Source: Comamonas thiooxydans (GTDB lineage: Bacteria > Pseudomonadota > Gammaproteobacteria > Burkholderiales > Burkholderiaceae_C). From it: DNA of 64,000 bases. Below, one piece after another: positions 38,405-47,421 of this stretch. The position numbers and the translations under genes are program-made. Below the pieces are notes generated by a model that was not told where the DNA came from, searched no databases, and was given only the letters and a program-made list of their open reading frames with translations. Within the stretch, counting starts at the first letter, position 1. The number at the start of each line of letters is the position of its first letter. Location: assembly GCF_002157685.2 (NCBI RefSeq), contig NZ_AP026738.1, positions 4,712,001-4,776,000 of the forward strand. The letters are read 5' to 3'.

Positions 38405-38470
38405 CGTACTCCTGATAGCACGAGAGTCGTACTCCCGATAGCACGATACCCCGTACTCCTGATAGCACGA
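38405..38470. repeat. Three 19-base iterons, candidate replication origin
   Basis: CGTACTCCTGATAGCACGA occurs at 38405-38423 and 38452-38470, and with one change (CCTG to CCCG) at 38428-38446. Spacing is 23 and 24 bases, about two helical turns, as in iteron origins. The array lies just past the 3' end of repA and before parA, so RepA is the likely binder. Confidence 0.75.
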
Positions 38471-38494
38471 GTCTGTCCACAGGCAACGCACCGT

Positions 38495-39352
38495 TTATCC
38501 CCGTGCCATGAACGGCACGGGCCGAAAGGTCAGCAGCTCGGCGCCGTTGTCCGGCATTCGCTCGATGCCCAGGACGTAGCCGGGCATCGACTGCCGCGCG
38601 ACCAGCGCACGCAGGTCGTAGGCGAAATCCGAGAAGCGCGTGGCGCTGCCCGATTTCCGATACAGGTGCCGGAAATCGAATTGCCAGCCGCCCGGCTGGC
38701 GCCCGCCGTGTTTGCGCACCAGCCGGTACAGCCAGCGCTCGATCCCGCCCGTGAGCCGGAAATACGCTGGGTCGATGGACAGCACCAGTGCGGCATCCAT
38801 GACGCCCGCGTAAAACCAGTCCGGCAGGATCAGCTCCAGCCCCAAGGGCGTGCCCTTGGCATCGGCTAGTTCCTTCCACTCGTTGATCCACGAGAAGCGG
38901 TGCAGCCGTCTTCCCGTGGTCTCCCGGATGGACGTGGCCACCGTGGTGGATTGGAGGCGATCCAAGGCCGCCTTGAGGCGTTGGTAGTCGCGCAGCGACG
39001 TACCGCGCCCGATGAAGCGCAGGATCTCGTAGGGCGTGGCCTGCATCAGCCGCGACGGGCGCAAGCCCGCGTCGCGTGCTTCCACGATCTGCGAAGCTGC
39101 CCAAATGAGCACGTCCGCATCCCAAATGGTGGCGATGCCGTGCTCCTGCGTGCCCTCCACGCGGATCGTGATGCCGCTGGCGCGGAAGTCGATCGGCGCC
39201 ACGCGCCGCGACTTCGCTAGCGAGAAGAACGGAAAGGCCATCAAGTCCTGGCTGTCGCGCGGCGCCATGTCGCCCGGCAAGGCGCGGAACAGGTCGAGCT
39301 GTTCGCGCTCTGGCACGGGCCGCTGCCGGGACGGCAGCGCAGGGCTGGACAT
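38495..39352 (-). CDS. repA: RepA replication initiator (RPA family)
   Basis: 285-residue initiator of the RPA type found on IncP-1-unrelated alpha- and beta-proteobacterial plasmids and in Tn4371-like ICEs (segments SLRDYQRLKAALDRLQST and GGIERWLYRLVRKHGG). It would act on the iterons beyond its stop codon and let the excised element replicate. GGATGG precedes the ATG at 39352; the in-frame ATG at 39364 adds four residues and is also possible. Confidence 0.85.
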   Translation of the reverse strand: MSSPALPSRQRPVPEREQLDLFRALPGDMAPRDSQDLMAFPFFSLAKSRRVAPIDFRASGITIRVEGTQEHGIATIWDADVLIWAASQIVEARDAGLRPSRLMQATPYEILRFIGRGTSLRDYQRLKAALDRLQSTTVATSIRETTGRRLHRFSWINEWKELADAKGTPLGLELILPDWFYAGVMDAALVLSIDPAYFRLTGGIERWLYRLVRKHGGRQPGGWQFDFRHLYRKSGSATRFSDFAYDLRALVARQSMPGYVLGIERMPDNGAELLTFRPVPFMARG

Positions 39353-39378
39353 GGCGAAGGCCATCCGCGCGCAAGCGA

Positions 39379-39669
39379 TCAGCGCGCACGGCTGTCCGCC
39401 GAATGCTGCTCGGCGTATTCGGGATCGGATGTGCTCTCGAAACTGCGCTCTGAAGCCCAGGCATCGAGGTCGGCCACGGCGTACATGACGCGGCGGCCGA
39501 ATTTGCGGAACTTGGGGCCACCACCCAGCACGCGCTGTTTCTCCAGCGTTCGCGGCGACAGGCGCAGGTAGTCGGCGGCTTCGTCGTTGGTGAGGTAACG
39601 CTGCGGCTGCGCAGCGGTGGTCGAGGCAGTGGCGGAAGCGGCGGCAGGCCGCAAGGGAGCGGGACGCAT
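39379..39669 (-). CDS. AlpA-like helix-turn-helix protein
   Basis: 96-residue DNA-binding protein with an excisionase/AlpA-type motif (YLTNDEAADYLRLSPRTLEK near 28-47, then GGGPKFRKFGRRVMYAVADLD in two parts near 52-72). Such proteins often serve as recombination directionality factors or repA regulators. GGAGGT stands eight bases before the ATG at 39669. It lies just upstream of repA. Confidence 0.82.
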   Translation of the reverse strand: MRPAPLRPAAASATASTTAAQPQRYLTNDEAADYLRLSPRTLEKQRVLGGGPKFRKFGRRVMYAVADLDAWASERSFESTSDPEYAEQHSADSRAR

Positions 39670-39752
39670 GGTGTGTACCTCCATAGCTTTCAAAGCTCCG
39701 GCCACACAGCGCAACCGGATGGAGGCAGTCTCAGAAAACGAGGCCCTTCTGC

Positions 39753-40514
39753 TCAGGGTCGTTTTGCATCCTCATCAAAACGACCCTTCTCAAGCGGCGC
39801 AAGCTGTGCTAAGCGGTGATAGCCGCCGCGCATCAGCGCATCGCCGCGCCGCGCCAGGCGGCGCACCTTGGAGCGCAAGCCGCCATCGCTGTACCAACCG
39901 GCTGCGGCGTCCACGCCGAACAAGCCTTCGGCCACGTCGCGCAAGGATGCGCCCGCCAGGGTCGCGTCGAGCGCCTGCAAGGTGTGCAGCTCCAGCAGCG
40001 CGGAAGGTGCTGGTCTGGGTGTGGTAGCGGCGAAGGTCGCGCCGCGTGCATGAGCGCGCACAGGCACGGCAGTGCCGCTCCGCTGGGCATAGGCCACGGC
40101 CATGCCATCTTCGAGGCCAGCCGCGAGCGCGAAGCGCAGGCACTGGCCGGGGCTGCACGCGATCAGCGCCAGTCCCTTGCCATCGTGGAGAAGTTGCTTG
40201 TGGCCGGGGATACGCCAGAACGTGAAGGGCTCGGCATCCACAGGCGGATCGGCATCGGGGTAGAGCTGCACCACATCAGCTTGGCGGGGCTGCCATGCCG
40301 GATGCGCGTCGCGCGCATCCAGCGCCGGGTCTTCCAGCACGCGCAAGCCCCAGCGATGCGCCGCATCGGGGCGGCGTGCACGGCGCAGCCAGTCGAGCCG
40401 GTATTCGGGGTGCCTGCGCAGGTACTCCCAAGCCAGCGCAAGCGCATCCAGCCAGAGGACATAGAGGTAAGCCGCAGTGGGATACCAGTGCGCGACATGA
40501 TGAGGATTGACCAT
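39753..40514 (-). CDS. DUF2285-domain regulator
   Basis: 253-residue protein combining an N-terminal segment rich in Trp and Tyr (the DUF6499-like AYLYVLWLDALALAWEYLRR at 17-36) with a C-terminal DUF2285 domain (residues 150-245; LRDVAEGLFGVDAAAGWYSD). These proteins are probable transcription factors of ICE backbones. The ATG at 40514 opens the family's conserved region. A 330-base non-coding region rich in inverted repeats lies upstream. Confidence 0.8.
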   Translation of the reverse strand: MVNPHHVAHWYPTAAYLYVLWLDALALAWEYLRRHPEYRLDWLRRARRPDAAHRWGLRVLEDPALDARDAHPAWQPRQADVVQLYPDADPPVDAEPFTFWRIPGHKQLLHDGKGLALIACSPGQCLRFALAAGLEDGMAVAYAQRSGTAVPVRAHARGATFAATTPRPAPSALLELHTLQALDATLAGASLRDVAEGLFGVDAAAGWYSDGGLRSKVRRLARRGDALMRGGYHRLAQLAPLEKGRFDEDAKRP

Positions 40515-40844
40515 GACCAAAGCTCCCGTCGAACAGCAGGAACGTCGCCACGGCGTCAAACATGCGGGAGCATTAAATCAAGGTGAAAATCCGGTTAAGC
40601 TGTAACGGTTGGTGTCAAGACTGGTTGGCTCCGGCATATTGCGTAATCCGTCCGAATGCGACGGCCGCATGGCACCAAAAACGTCATGCGGTACTGACAC
40701 CGTGCCGCAAGCCGCATGAGAGATCGTGGCTGATTCCGCCACGCACGCACAGGTTTGGTGCAAGAGTGCTGATTCAGACTGGAAAGGTCTGGAGCAAGAC
40801 CGAAATAGTCTGAATGCGCCCGGCTTGGTCGTAGCGCGAGCGGT
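40515..40844. other. Non-coding region rich in inverted repeats
   Basis: 330 bases without a gene. Perfect arms TCATGCGG (40684-40691) / CCGCATGA (40712-40719) and ATTCAGACT (40772-40780) / AGTCTGAAT (40807-40815) are present, the latter enclosing GGTCT (40786-40790) / AGACC (40797-40801). TGTCAA at 40613-40618 could be a minus-strand -35 box for the DUF2285 gene. Confidence 0.5.
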
Positions 40845-41195
40845 TCAATCGACGACGGAACCGTTTTCCTGCGCCAGGCGCAGATATTCCGACAGCGGGC
40901 GCATCGCCTGGAAATACAAATCTCGCGTCACGGGCAGCTTGTTCGGCCCGACGATGGAAGCCAGGTCGGAAAGTTTCACCGTCCCCAGCTCGGGCATGCT
41001 GATTCCCAGGTCGATCAGGCCGTAGGCCGTGTCACCATCGACGGGATCGAGCGAGGTCAGCAGCCAGGTGGCGTGCGCGTCGGGAGTGAACAGCCGCACA
41101 ACCGGCAACGGGTCGTACGGTTCACCGGCGGCGGCCCGCCGCCCGTTCTCCAGCAGCGCGGCACGCTGCGCATCGGTGTCGAGGGGAGCATTCAT
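40845..41195 (-). CDS. DUF2958 domain protein
   Basis: 116-residue protein of the DUF2958 family (core LFTPDAHATWLLTSLDP at 51-67, then LIDLGISMPELGTV). The family is common on ICEs and plasmids with no established role. A paralogue of equal length, about half identical by eye, is encoded at 49987-50337. The ATG at 41195 fits the family start. Confidence 0.85.
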   Translation of the reverse strand: MNAPLDTDAQRAALLENGRRAAAGEPYDPLPVVRLFTPDAHATWLLTSLDPVDGDTAYGLIDLGISMPELGTVKLSDLASIVGPNKLPVTRDLYFQAMRPLSEYLRLAQENGSVVD

Positions 41196-41429
41196 CGTGG
41201 TGCTCCTGTTCCAACGCGGAAAGTCGGTTTTGCACATCCACGCCAAAGCGTGGAAACACGAAAGCGCAAAGGCTCAATTGTAGAAATCTGCAAAGGAACG
41301 TTGGCGGTTTTCCGGTTCTGCCGGAATCCGCAGAAGCGGATTTCCGTAAAAGCACGAATAAGGGCCAAAAGCATGAATGAGTTAAAGATAACGTGGTTTT
41401 AATTGTGCTGCGAATTGACGCTTCTGTCT

Positions 41430-41720
41430 ATGCAGAGGCGATCCATCCAGCGCGGCCGACCAGCGGGCGCCACCACCTACGATGCCGAGCTGGCGCAAGC
41501 CTTCGGCGCGGCGGTGCGCGCGCTGCGGACGGAGCGCGGCATCGCGCAGGAATCGCTGGCGCACCTCGCCGGCATCGAGCGCTCCCACATGGGCAAGGTC
41601 GAGCGCGGCGAACACATGCCCACGCTGGCGATCATCTTCAAGATCGCCGGCGCGCTTGAATGCAGTACCGCGGTGCTGATGGCCGCGACGGAAGGCCAGC
41701 TCGCGGCTACGAGGACGTAG
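41430..41720 (+). CDS. XRE-family helix-turn-helix regulator
   Basis: 96-residue repressor-like protein with a single Cro/C1-type helix-turn-helix (ERGIAQESLAHLAGIERSHM near 42-61, then GEHMPTLAIIFKIAGAL). It is divergent from the maintenance genes and probably sets the ICE's resting state. The ATG at 41430 precedes a basic RRSIQRGR start. Confidence 0.85.
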   Translation: MQRRSIQRGRPAGATTYDAELAQAFGAAVRALRTERGIAQESLAHLAGIERSHMGKVERGEHMPTLAIIFKIAGALECSTAVLMAATEGQLAATRT

Positions 41721-41765
41721 GGCGGGGCCTCGCGCTCCGCCACAACGGGCGGGGCGCTGCGGCGG

Positions 41766-42080
41766 TTACGCCGCCTGGGGCTTGCTGCGCGACCAGATCA
41801 GGTCGTGCGTGCCGTTCTCTCCTTCGATCAGGCGGGCATAGACCGTTGCCGCGAACGAAGGGTCGTCGAGGGCCACGGACAGGTATTCCCGCCCGGCCTC
41901 GCTGGTCTTCTTCCACGCTGCGCCGATGTCGTGGCTGGCGGCCTGGACGCGGAAGTCAGGGGCTTTCTCGTTGTCGCCCTTGTCGTTGGGAACCAGCTTG
42001 ACCTTGACGTTGAGCGTCAGGGTGCGAAGCGTGCCGGTGAAGCCGTCTTTGTCTGCGGTGAAGGTGCCGATGTTGGCCAT
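41766..42080 (-). CDS. DUF736 domain protein
   Basis: 104-residue protein wholly covered by DUF736 ([20 protein letters not shown] at the start, [20 protein letters not shown] in the middle, ending in a LIWSR segment). The family is widespread on alpha- and beta-proteobacterial conjugative elements, function unknown. The ATG at 42080 is the only start compatible with the family. Confidence 0.88.
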   Translation of the reverse strand: MANIGTFTADKDGFTGTLRTLTLNVKVKLVPNDKGDNEKAPDFRVQAASHDIGAAWKKTSEAGREYLSVALDDPSFAATVYARLIEGENGTHDLIWSRSKPQAA

Positions 42081-42893
42081 GATGTTTTCTCCGTTCGGTT
42101 GAACAAGGTTCGCGCCCATCGCGTCCTTGTTGTGATCCGGCCGGCGGGGGACGGGCTGGCTGCACCGCTTGCGGTCGCAACGCAGTGGAGAGTCGGGAGG
42201 CGAAAAGAATTTGCTGCGCGAGGAAGCCGCGCAGCGGCGGGGAAATTGTTTTCGCCGGACGGTTGCAGCCATGAAGCCCGAGGCGCAGCCGCGCCACCGC
42301 CAGGATTCACAACAACACAAGGACGCCTTGGGCCGAACCGCTCCGAAAGGAGATAGGGCCGACTCGGCATCCCCGCCCGAAGGCTTCGCCGGTGCGCTTC
42401 CTGACGCGGACAAGGTCAACCGTCCGACGACAAGCGAGAACGCCCCTGCCGCACCTTGCGGCGCCGGTCTTGAGGCGTGGCGTGGAAACTTCATGGCGAT
42501 GCCGGGCAGGTTGTCCGTGAACCGTCCTTCGTGACGTGACGGGCAGGAACCGCCAGCGTGGAAGGCGGCACGCATCCGTGCAACCTGCCGCAGCAAGCGT
42601 CAGCGTATTCGCCAGCACCCCGTCCATTGCGGCGGGGTGCTTGCCGGGCCGATCCGGCATCGCCGGTTCGGCGGCATTGAGGGGCGCCAAGCCTGCGCGG
42701 CGGGGATGGGCCGTGTGCCGATCCCCCGGAGGCAAGCAAAGCGCGCAGCGCCGCAGGCGCGAAGGCGTGAGGGATTGAAGCCGAATGACCGTGACGGCGA
42801 AGACGGCACGGGGCGCAGCCCGCAAAGCCCGGCGGCGCTGTGCGCCGACACGCCCCGGCCGTTCTATATTTTGAGAAGGGAACGCAGAACACC
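42081..42893. other. 813-base non-coding stretch
   Basis: No open frame here has family character. Visible structures are a hairpin CTGCGCG/CGCGCAG around 42211-42235, AGCACCCCG (42614-42622) / CGGGGTGCT (42633-42641), and at 42732-42860 a copy of the GCAAGC...GCGCGCAG element shared with the radC leader (see 51148-51451). The 5' part probably holds the DUF736 promoter. Confidence 0.55.
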
Positions 42894-43412
42894 ATGACCA
42901 TCCAGCTCCGACACGAAACCCCGGACGACATCGCGGCCATCGAGGCTCTGACCATTGTCGCTTTCGCCAATGCACCGCACACCAGCCACGCGGAGCAATT
43001 CATCGTGCGCACATTGCGCGACGCAAACGAACTGACGCTTTCCATCGTGGCCGAAGAACAGGGCCAGGTTGTCGGCCATGTGGCCCTGTCGCCGGTGAGC
43101 ATCACCGATGGCCACGGCCACAGGGCCGCAGGCTGGTACGGCTTGGGGCCGATCTCCGTCCTGCCGCAACGACAGGGGCAAGGCATCGGCTCGCGCCTGA
43201 TGGAACAGGCGCTGGCCGAACTGCGGGCCATGCAGGCCGCAGGCTGCGTGCTGTTGGGCGAACCCGCGTACTACGCGCGTTTTGGTTTTCAGGCCCATGC
43301 GGGCCTGCAACTGCCGGGCGTGCCGCCCGGCTACTTCATGGCACTGGCCTTCGATGGGCCTGTGCCCGAGGGCATCGCGCACTACAGCGGTGCCTTCAAC
43401 GCCGCCGCCTGA
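42894..43412 (+). CDS. GNAT-family N-acetyltransferase (YhbS-like)
   Basis: 172-residue acetyltransferase with the acetyl-CoA site GPISVLPQRQGQGIGSRLM near 83-101 and the N-terminal TPDDIAAIEALT. The overall pattern is that of the YhbS group, whose substrates are mostly unknown. It is a lone plus-strand cargo gene between minus-strand backbone genes; a copy of the repeated structured element ends 33 bases before its ATG. Confidence 0.88.
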   Translation: MTIQLRHETPDDIAAIEALTIVAFANAPHTSHAEQFIVRTLRDANELTLSIVAEEQGQVVGHVALSPVSITDGHGHRAAGWYGLGPISVLPQRQGQGIGSRLMEQALAELRAMQAAGCVLLGEPAYYARFGFQAHAGLQLPGVPPGYFMALAFDGPVPEGIAHYSGAFNAAA

Positions 43413-43451
43413 GTGCCAGCGAAGGCGGCGGCGTGATGTTCGGCTTCAACA

Positions 43452-43521
43452 CCGGGCGCGGCCACTGCCGCGCCCGGATTTGCATTTCACCGCGCCCAGG
43501 TCGGAAGGGCCTGGGCGCGGT
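43452..43521. terminator. Two strong adjacent hairpins between convergent genes
   Basis: CCGGGCGCGGC (43452-43462) pairs perfectly with GCCGCGCCCGG (43467-43477), and ACCGCGCCCAGG (43489-43500) with CCTGGGCGCGGT (43510-43521). They lie between the GNAT gene (+) and the small gene at 43533 (-). Neither has a clear T-tract, so termination in both directions is likely but not certain. Confidence 0.5.
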
Positions 43522-43532
43522 GCTGATCGCGG

Positions 43533-43742
43533 TTATTCTTTCGTCTCGATGAGCCACCACACGGCACGCGGCAAGGCGCGGCCCGTGATGGGATGAATGT
43601 CGGTGAGGTCAGCGCGGGCCGACCAGCCCGAGGGCGGGCGGTAGCCGCGCACGTCACCATCGCAGTGCCAGCGGCGGGCGCGTACCGTGCCGGAGGCGTA
43701 GATCGCCGCCATGCGCGAGCGGCTGGTGGTGGTGCGGTTCAT
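43533..43742 (-). CDS. Small hypothetical backbone protein
   Basis: 69-residue basic protein with many Arg and Trp (RARRWHCDGDVRGYRPPSGW at 21-40) and a SARADLTDIHPITGRALP segment. I do not recognise a family. It follows the large ParB-like gene by 63 bases on the same strand and has a plausible start at 43742, so it is probably real and co-transcribed. Confidence 0.55.
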   Translation of the reverse strand: MNRTTTSRSRMAAIYASGTVRARRWHCDGDVRGYRPPSGWSARADLTDIHPITGRALPRAVWWLIETKE

Positions 43743-43805
43743 GTGGGCTTCTCCTTCCAGCGAAGCGCCCCCGTCGAGGCTGGGGGCGCTTGCCATCGGT
43801 GCGGG

Positions 43806-45860
43806 TCAAGCGGCCAGCGCCTCGGCGGGTTCATCCGCCATTGCTTCGGCATCCTCCGGGGCGTCCTGCTCCGGGCCAACCTCCTGCGCGGCATCCTGCG
43901 GGCCTTGGGCCTTGAAGATGGCAGGCATCCAGCCCGTGCCATCGGCCAGCCGCTCGGCTTCGCTGGCAATGTCGGTCTTCTTCAGCTTCGCCAGCCGGGA
44001 AACCTGATCGGGAGCGTACTCGCCCACGGCTTGCAGAACTGCCGCCTTCGGGACGTGCTTGAAATACCCCTCGGCGGTCGGCTGCCACCATGCGGCCATG
44101 TCGAGGCTAACGGCCTGCGCCAGTTCCTCGCCGGGCTGGTGCGGCGTGGCGCGGGGCGTCACCACGTCCACCGTGGAAGCCACGCACACGGCCAGCAGCT
44201 TGACCAGTTCGCCTTGCTCCATCGCCAGCAGCGCGGCGAACAGTTCGGCGCTGTCCTCCGGCAAGGCTTCGCCCGCCACCTGTTGCAGTTCGCGCAGCGC
44301 CACGGCGGCGGCGGAGTGAGGCCAATCCGGGGCCATGCCTTCCAGCCGGTCTTGCGGTTTCAGGCTCACGCCCAGCGGCAAGGAACTACGCTTGAAGCCA
44401 TAGCGGCTTTCCTGCAAGACGGCCTGCACCATGCCATGCACCACGGCAGCCAGCGCAGCTTGCGGATGTCGTGCGACTTCGATTTGCAGCGCGGCGGTAC
44501 GGTGGGCGCTCAAGCGTTGTGCCAGCCGGTCGGACATGGCTGGGGCTTGCGTCTCATCCTCCGTGTCGCCTTCGTCGTCGTTCTCGGCGCTCTCGCCGCT
44601 GAACCCTTGGCGCAGCCGTTCCAGCGTGCGCAGCGCCTTGGCCTCGGCCTCGCGCATCAGGCCGCGATAAATAACGGCCTCGCCGTTGCGGTCGATGGTG
44701 ACGATGGCACCGGCTGCGGCCTTCACGTTCGCGCCGTAGTCCTGCAAGCCATCTTCCAGTGCCTGCAGCTGCTCGCCCAGGGCTTCGCCTTCCTCCTGCA
44801 AAACGTCGGCCTTGTCCTCATCGTCGGCGTCCATCGCAGCATCCACCGCTTCGGCAACCTCCTGCATCTTGGCTTGCAGCTTCTCGATGCGTGCGGCTTG
44901 CCGCTTATTCGGCTCGCGCCGTTCCCTCGGAGCACGCTGGAAGGCGTGCAGATCGGCATGGGTCACGCCCGGCGTGGCATCCACCCACGCCCAACCCTCG
45001 GCGCGGACAGCGGCGGCGATGCGTGCCAGCTTGTCTTGCGCCAGCCGTTCCAGCAGCGCGGCGTCGTTGAGGTACACGCCCGCATCGCCTTCCGCGAACA
45101 GGTCGCGGCGGATGCCGCCGCCTGCGGCTTCGTAGCCGTCCAGCCCGACGAAGCGCACCAGCGGATGCCGGTAAGCGTCGATTTCGCGCTCGGTGAGGCG
45201 TTCGCGCAGCGCGGACGGTTGGCGCTGCCACTGCGGGGCATCGTAGAACGCGGTTTCCTGCGCGGCGTGGTCGTCGGTAATGGACAAGGCCATCAACTGA
45301 TCGAGCGTGACGGCATCGGCCCGATAGTCCGCCATCAGGCGCGGCGAGACATTCGCCAGCTTCAAGCGACGCTGCACCACCAGCGGCGTAACGCTGAAAT
45401 CCGCCGCAATGTCCTCGATGGGTCGGCCTTCGGCCACCAGCGCCGCGAAGGCTTCAAACTGGTCTGCCGGGTGCATGGCTTCGCGCTGCACGTTCTCGGT
45501 GAGGCTGGCGGTGCGGGCCGTGCCATCGGCTACCAGCAGGCAAGGCACCTCCCATTCCTTGCCGATGCGGTGCTTTTTCGCCAGCAGCTTGAGGGCCGCG
45601 AGGCGACGGCCACCGGCCACGACTTCGTAATGCTCGCCATCGGCGGATGCAATCACGATGAGGTTTTGCAGCAGGCCCACGCGCTGGATGCTCGCGGCCA
45701 GTTCAGGGATGGACATGCGCGGGATCTTGCGCACGTTGCGGCCCGTGGGGCGCAGCACCAGCCGCGACAGCGGAACCAGAATCAGGTTCTTGGTCGGGTC
45801 GGCAGCTTCCAGCGCGGGGGCTTGGATGGCGCGGGCTGCGGTTTGGGTGATGGCGTTCAT
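43806..45860 (-). CDS. Large ParB/Spo0J-domain protein
   Basis: 684-residue protein. Residues about 20-220 are a ParB-like nuclease/CTPase and helix-turn-helix region (SRLVLRPTGRNVRKIPRM, then EVVAGGRRLAALKLLAKKHR; DFSVTPLVVQRRLKLANVSP). A long acidic, coiled-coil central part (about 310-460) and a C-terminal region without known motifs follow. Such long ParB proteins are typical ICE accessory genes and lack a ParA partner here, since parA lies about 6 kb away. It may mediate partition or protect transferred DNA; function not established. Confidence 0.85.
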   Translation of the reverse strand: MNAITQTAARAIQAPALEAADPTKNLILVPLSRLVLRPTGRNVRKIPRMSIPELAASIQRVGLLQNLIVIASADGEHYEVVAGGRRLAALKLLAKKHRIGKEWEVPCLLVADGTARTASLTENVQREAMHPADQFEAFAALVAEGRPIEDIAADFSVTPLVVQRRLKLANVSPRLMADYRADAVTLDQLMALSITDDHAAQETAFYDAPQWQRQPSALRERLTEREIDAYRHPLVRFVGLDGYEAAGGGIRRDLFAEGDAGVYLNDAALLERLAQDKLARIAAAVRAEGWAWVDATPGVTHADLHAFQRAPRERREPNKRQAARIEKLQAKMQEVAEAVDAAMDADDEDKADVLQEEGEALGEQLQALEDGLQDYGANVKAAAGAIVTIDRNGEAVIYRGLMREAEAKALRTLERLRQGFSGESAENDDEGDTEDETQAPAMSDRLAQRLSAHRTAALQIEVARHPQAALAAVVHGMVQAVLQESRYGFKRSSLPLGVSLKPQDRLEGMAPDWPHSAAAVALRELQQVAGEALPEDSAELFAALLAMEQGELVKLLAVCVASTVDVVTPRATPHQPGEELAQAVSLDMAAWWQPTAEGYFKHVPKAAVLQAVGEYAPDQVSRLAKLKKTDIASEAERLADGTGWMPAIFKAQGPQDAAQEVGPEQDAPEDAEAMADEPAEALAA

Positions 45861-45940
45861 GGTGATAGCTCCTTGCGGTTAGGAAATGCAGCAGCGAAGA
45901 ACGCGGCAAAGGCTGCTGCCTGCCTCTGCCGCATGGGGAT

Positions 45941-46768
45941 TCAGGCTTTCAACAGGCGCAGGCCATCGGCCAGCATCCAGAGGGCGCGATTGAGGCGCAC
46001 ATCGGAATCAATGCCCTGCACGGGTCGGGTTTGCTGGCGGCGTCCGTTGACGCTGCGGCCATGCAATCCGCCTTTGGTCAAGTTCTCCTGCGTGCGGTTG
46101 AACACGCTCCACAGGTCGGGGCGGCGGTCATCGAACCGGCGCGGCATCAGGATTTGCGATTCAGTGATGGGCGCGGGCTTGTCGGGGTCGTCGTACTTCA
46201 ACGCCAGCGCAGCACGGGCGAACACTTCGGATTCGCCATCGTCCAAGGTGATGCCACGCATCAGGTCGCGCGATTCCTTCACCCGCTCAAAGCCGCTCAA
46301 CACCTCGAAAGCGCCTTCGATGACGGAACCGGCCACGTCGCCTTTGTGGGGCACGCGCACATCGGCCACGGTGTCACCACACACAAGGCCATTGCTGCAA
46401 ACGAAGCGGAACATTCCGGCCAGCATCTGATAGCTGCTCGTGCCGTCGTGCGAGTTCAGTAGCACGATTTCGTTGGCCTCCGCGCCGTTGATCTGGCTGG
46501 CATGGCGCAGGCGTAGCATGTGTTTGGTGTGCTCGCGCTTGCCTTCATCGCGCACGCGGGTTTGCGTCACCATGAAAGGCTGGAAGCCTTCTTTGCGAAG
46601 CTCGGTCAGGACGGCGGCGGTGGGGATGTAGCTGTACCGTTCGGAACGGCTCTCGTGCGGGGCGTCCGCGAAGATGGACGGGGCCACGCTGCGAATCTGG
46701 TCATCGGACAGCGGGTAGTCGCTGCGCAGCGAAGGGGAACGGGAAGCGAAGCGGGATGCGAGTTGCAT
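45941..46768 (-). CDS. DUF932 domain protein
   Basis: 275-residue protein matching DUF932 (phage/plasmid-like protein family) with YIPTAAVLTELRKEGFQPF near 44-62, HMLRLRH near 81 and GDTVADVRVPHKGDVAGSVI in the centre. Function unknown; the family accompanies ParB-like genes on many mobile elements, as here, where the ParB-like gene follows after 80 bases. The ATG at 46768 is the family start. A 350-450 base structured leader lies upstream. Confidence 0.87.
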   Translation of the reverse strand: MQLASRFASRSPSLRSDYPLSDDQIRSVAPSIFADAPHESRSERYSYIPTAAVLTELRKEGFQPFMVTQTRVRDEGKREHTKHMLRLRHASQINGAEANEIVLLNSHDGTSSYQMLAGMFRFVCSNGLVCGDTVADVRVPHKGDVAGSVIEGAFEVLSGFERVKESRDLMRGITLDDGESEVFARAALALKYDDPDKPAPITESQILMPRRFDDRRPDLWSVFNRTQENLTKGGLHGRSVNGRRQQTRPVQGIDSDVRLNRALWMLADGLRLLKA

Positions 46769-47421
46769 GGTCTTTCTCCTGATAAAAGAGGTTTGCTGTT
46801 CACACCGCACACCGGATTCCAAGATTCGGAGCCCAGCCTTTCGGCTGTTCGGTGCGGTCGGCACGAGGAACCCGGTTGGCCCTGTTGCCACCGTCTTTCC
46901 TGAGTTCATCGCCCGCGACGAAAGGGAGCCCGTGGACGGGGGCCGTCAAGGAGACAAGCGCAGGGTTGGTGCGGCCCGCAGCGCAGCGAGGACACGGCCC
47001 TGCGCGCCTTGACGGCACACGGCCGCGGGCTACAGTCGCGGACAAGGTGATGGAGTCAGGGAAGACGGCTGGACATGGCAACGGCCTTCCCTGTGTGCCG
47101 ACCGCACGGCAAGCGCAAGCGCGCAGGCCCGGATCTGGAAATCCGGGCCGGAGGCGTCAGCCGACCGGAGGGAGGGGACGATGGAAGCCCGACGGGGGCG
47201 AGACGCCGCAGGCGGCTCGATGCGCCACGCGCACGACAGCGCGACCGGCCATCTCCCAGGGGCCGGGGACGCCCAATGGCAGCTCATGGGGCTTGCATCG
47301 ACAGACATGGCAGCCGAACGCGCCAATGCCGAAAGCTCCACCAGATAGATAGCGCACATTTCGGATGGCTCGATTGCAGCCAGATGCCTACCGTGGGATC
47401 TCTAACTTCTGGAGAAACAGC
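46769..47421 (-). repeat. Structured leader region upstream of the DUF932 gene
   Basis: 653 bases without a credible gene. GCCGTCAAGG (46942-46951) pairs perfectly with CCTTGACGGC (47007-47016). At 47110-47165 is a copy of the element also found near 50535, 51331 and 42732: GCAAGC..GCGCGCAGG with a 9-base stem GGCCCGGAT/ATCCGGGCC, then GGAGGCGTCAG. Orientation to the minus-strand gene is the same as at radC. Confidence 0.5.

Noticed and set aside
38405..38470. Three repeats considered as a CRISPR array
   Set aside because: Repeats are 19 bases with 4-5 base gaps and no cas genes; the iteron reading fits position and spacing.
38238..39524. Long minus-strand frame spanning the iterons
   Set aside because: It overlaps repA in another frame and reads through the iterons; no family resemblance.
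43593..46430. 945-codon plus-strand open frame
   Set aside because: Antisense to the ParB-like and DUF932 genes; composition and residues (Arg/His/Gln-rich, no family) fit a high-GC shadow frame.
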